From Grifola frondosa (lineage: Eukaryota > Basidiomycota > Agaricomycetes > Polyporales > Grifolaceae), in the NCBI GenBank assembly GCA_001683735.1, contig LUGG01000002.1:1116001-1180000 (forward strand): a stretch of 64,000 nt of DNA, read 5' to 3'. Both the position numbers and the translations under genes were made by a program. Every line of letters begins with the position of its first letter. The stretch's first letter is position 1. The notes below the pieces were generated by a model. That model made no database searches, was not told where the DNA came from, and saw only the letters and a list, made by a program, of their open reading frames with translations. This document shows, one piece after another, positions 62,301 to 64,000 of the stretch.

Positions 62301-64000
62301 GGCCGAGTTGGCTCGGGCAAGGTATGTCCCTATAATTCGGTGGAATTTTTGAGGCTTGATTCATCAATATTATAGAGCTCGCTAGTACAAGCTCTGATTG
62401 AGAGATGAGGAAGACAAGAGGCCATGTGCGTGCTAGAACGGGGTGTATGCGCAACTGAATCGAACACCTCTATTGCAGTCTGTGTTTAGCTCGAGCGTCG
62501 CCTACGTCCCGCAAGCTGCATGGATCCTGAACGCCACACTTCGTCAGAACATAACATTCGGACAGCCCGACGATGAAAAGAAGTGTGTGGCACTAATTCT
62601 GCATCTTTGGCTTGTTTGCATAACCATTGCATCTTGCAATTAAATAGGCTGCGCGAGATCGTCAAAGCTTGCTGCCTCGAACCCGACTTAGAAATGTTAC
62701 CTCAAGGCGAAGAAACGGAGATCGGAGAGAAAGGAATCAATTTGAGTGGCAGGTATCAACCTGATAGACTTGTGTATGCATTCCTCACTCTCCGTCATAG
62801 GTGGTCAGAAGGCCCGTGTATCCCTTGCGAGAGCGGCATATTCTGGAGCGGAAATCATTATAATGGACGATTCTCTGAGTGCAGTAGACGCTTATGTGGG
62901 GAAGACGATCTTGGACAACTGTCTCCTCACGGGTCCGTTGGCGGGGAAAACTCGCATTCTAGTCACGCATGCGCTTCATGTTCTCGATAAGACGGACTAC
63001 ATTTATGTAATGGACGAGGGTGTTATCGCCGAGCAGGGCACGTTCTCCGTGAGCATCATTTCCTGTCTTCTTGAGAATATTCTATGTGGAGTGCTGAAGA
63101 TCAAAATATAGGATCTTATGGCTAACAGTGTGCTCTTCTCCCGCGTAATGGAAGAACATGGCAGCAAGGAACAGCAAGGGAAAGAAGCCAACAAGGGTGA
63201 AGCAGAGACAGTCCCGGAGAAACTGGTGGACGCTGGTCCGAAGGCGGAACAAGTGAAGTTAATGCAGACGGAAGAACGCGTCACCGGATCAGTATCATAC
63301 GCCGTATATACCAAATACCTTCGCTTTGCTGGTGGCATATTGTGGGCACCCTTTATCGTCTTGTTGTTAGTCCTATCGCAAGGGGCACAAGGTTCGAATT
63401 GAGTTCAGCTATAGCCATTGATCTTGCTAATTGATCCATGCTTAGTTGCGAACAACCTATTCCTTGGGTTTTGGACAGCGGAGAGTATCAGCGGCTTCAC
63501 GCAAGGCGATTACATGGGTGTATACGCTGCTCTTGGCGTCTCGAGTGGCGTGTTTTCGTTCTTGCTGAGTTTCACCTTCAGGTCAGTACTTTTTTCAGCT
63601 AGATTGTCTTGCAAGGTCAATTAATACGTCACAATAGTCTTGCGAGCTTGGCCGCTGGCCTTCGCATGTTTAAAGCCGCGCTCATGGCCGTCCTCCGCTC
63701 TCCGGTGTCATTCTTCGACACAACTCCATTAGGTATGAGTTTTTAATGCATGACAGAGGCTCTACTGACCGCTTTAGGTCGTGTAATGTCCCGGCTATCC
63801 AAGGACCAAGATACCCTCGACACAGAATTATCTATGATTGCGTTCCAGGTACGGCTTTGTTCTATGTTGCATACGACATAAATTCACAATGTAACATTAG
63901 TTGATGTCCACATTCACGTTAGTGTTCGTCCCTTCCGACCTTAACGTGTCTCACGCTCCGTTGATTTTTCAGTTCCGTCCTAGGAACGGTGGCCCTCGTG
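59383..64000 (+). pseudogene. ABCC transporter, copy 2, frame-broken and cut by the window end
   Basis: The 5' part reads ANPFHPPPAAPAFGEEDVVP after an ATG at 59383, one base out of frame with it. LSKLTFAWLDPFLSVGFSRP follows only after about 235 bp (59463-59696), whereas the corresponding gap in copy 1 is about 65 bp. Frame breaks follow: in the 59850-59920 stretch, near 60210 (FWRWW to AGLLKL) and a gained T at 60803-60805 before FRKSLRLSGRARL. Later landmarks are VLTDRRVRL, VPKGS-like sequence with [28 protein letters not shown] and [20 protein letters not shown], then YLRFAGGILWAPFIVLLLVL and SLASLAAGLRMFKAALMAVL. NBD2 lies beyond the window. The sequence is clearly a tandem duplicate of copy 1, with more lesions. 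Confidence 0.8.

Overview
The window is nuclear DNA of an Agaricomycete-type basidiomycete fungus. Genes are split by many short GT-AG introns (about 45-65 nt). The recognisable families include Plavaka transposase, DUF6698, a Ulp1-like protease tied to mobile DNA, the giant DUF6606/DUF3638/DUF3645 protein, DUF1348, cytochromes P450, an ABCC transporter pair and a fungal Helitron. All identifications come from reading translations by eye; no search was run.

Layout. 0.1-0.5 kb: a 119-bp tandem repeat. 1.2-7.2 kb: a patchwork of truncated gene pieces on both strands (GT69/CAP59-like glycosyltransferase, CYP63-like P450, eRF3, proteasome ATPase Rpt6, O-fucosyltransferase-like, adenylate-forming ligase). 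At least two pieces keep introns. 7.4-8.0 kb: a small intact three-exon gene. 8.1-20.4 kb: an accessory block with two members of an unrecognised protein family (8855-9922 minus; 17714-20403 plus), a Ulp1-like protease gene, an intact minus-strand gene and an intact DUF6698 gene. Three copies of one ~300-bp promoter-like cassette sit in front of three of these genes. 20.8-24.8 kb: a Plavaka transposase gene, followed by a 92/64-bp minisatellite. 26.7-36.3 kb: a giant protein gene with a DUF3638 P-loop. 37.0-43.6 kb: ordinary genes (DUF1348, P450, C2H2 factor). 44.6-52.3 kb: a Helitron with an accessory protein gene, an unassigned remnant carrying a second HUH-like motif, and a Rep/PIF1-helicase gene. 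52.5-64.0 kb: two tandem ABCC (MRP-type) transporter copies, the second cut by the window edge.

Condition. Several genes read cleanly through every exon (7477-8021, 13223-14577, 14676-16070, 36982-37606, 44648-45869). Many others are convincing apart from isolated one-base losses that break the frame. This pattern fits either uncorrected long-read deletion errors or early decay, and the two cannot be separated from sequence alone. The eRF3, Rpt6 and CYP63-like pieces are truncated and are genuine remnants.

How the parts relate. The Helitron ends about 200 bp before the first transporter gene and supplies a plausible mechanism for the intron-containing patchwork at the left end. The cassette-linked genes look like an accessory module of a mobile-element family, with the Plavaka element immediately downstream.
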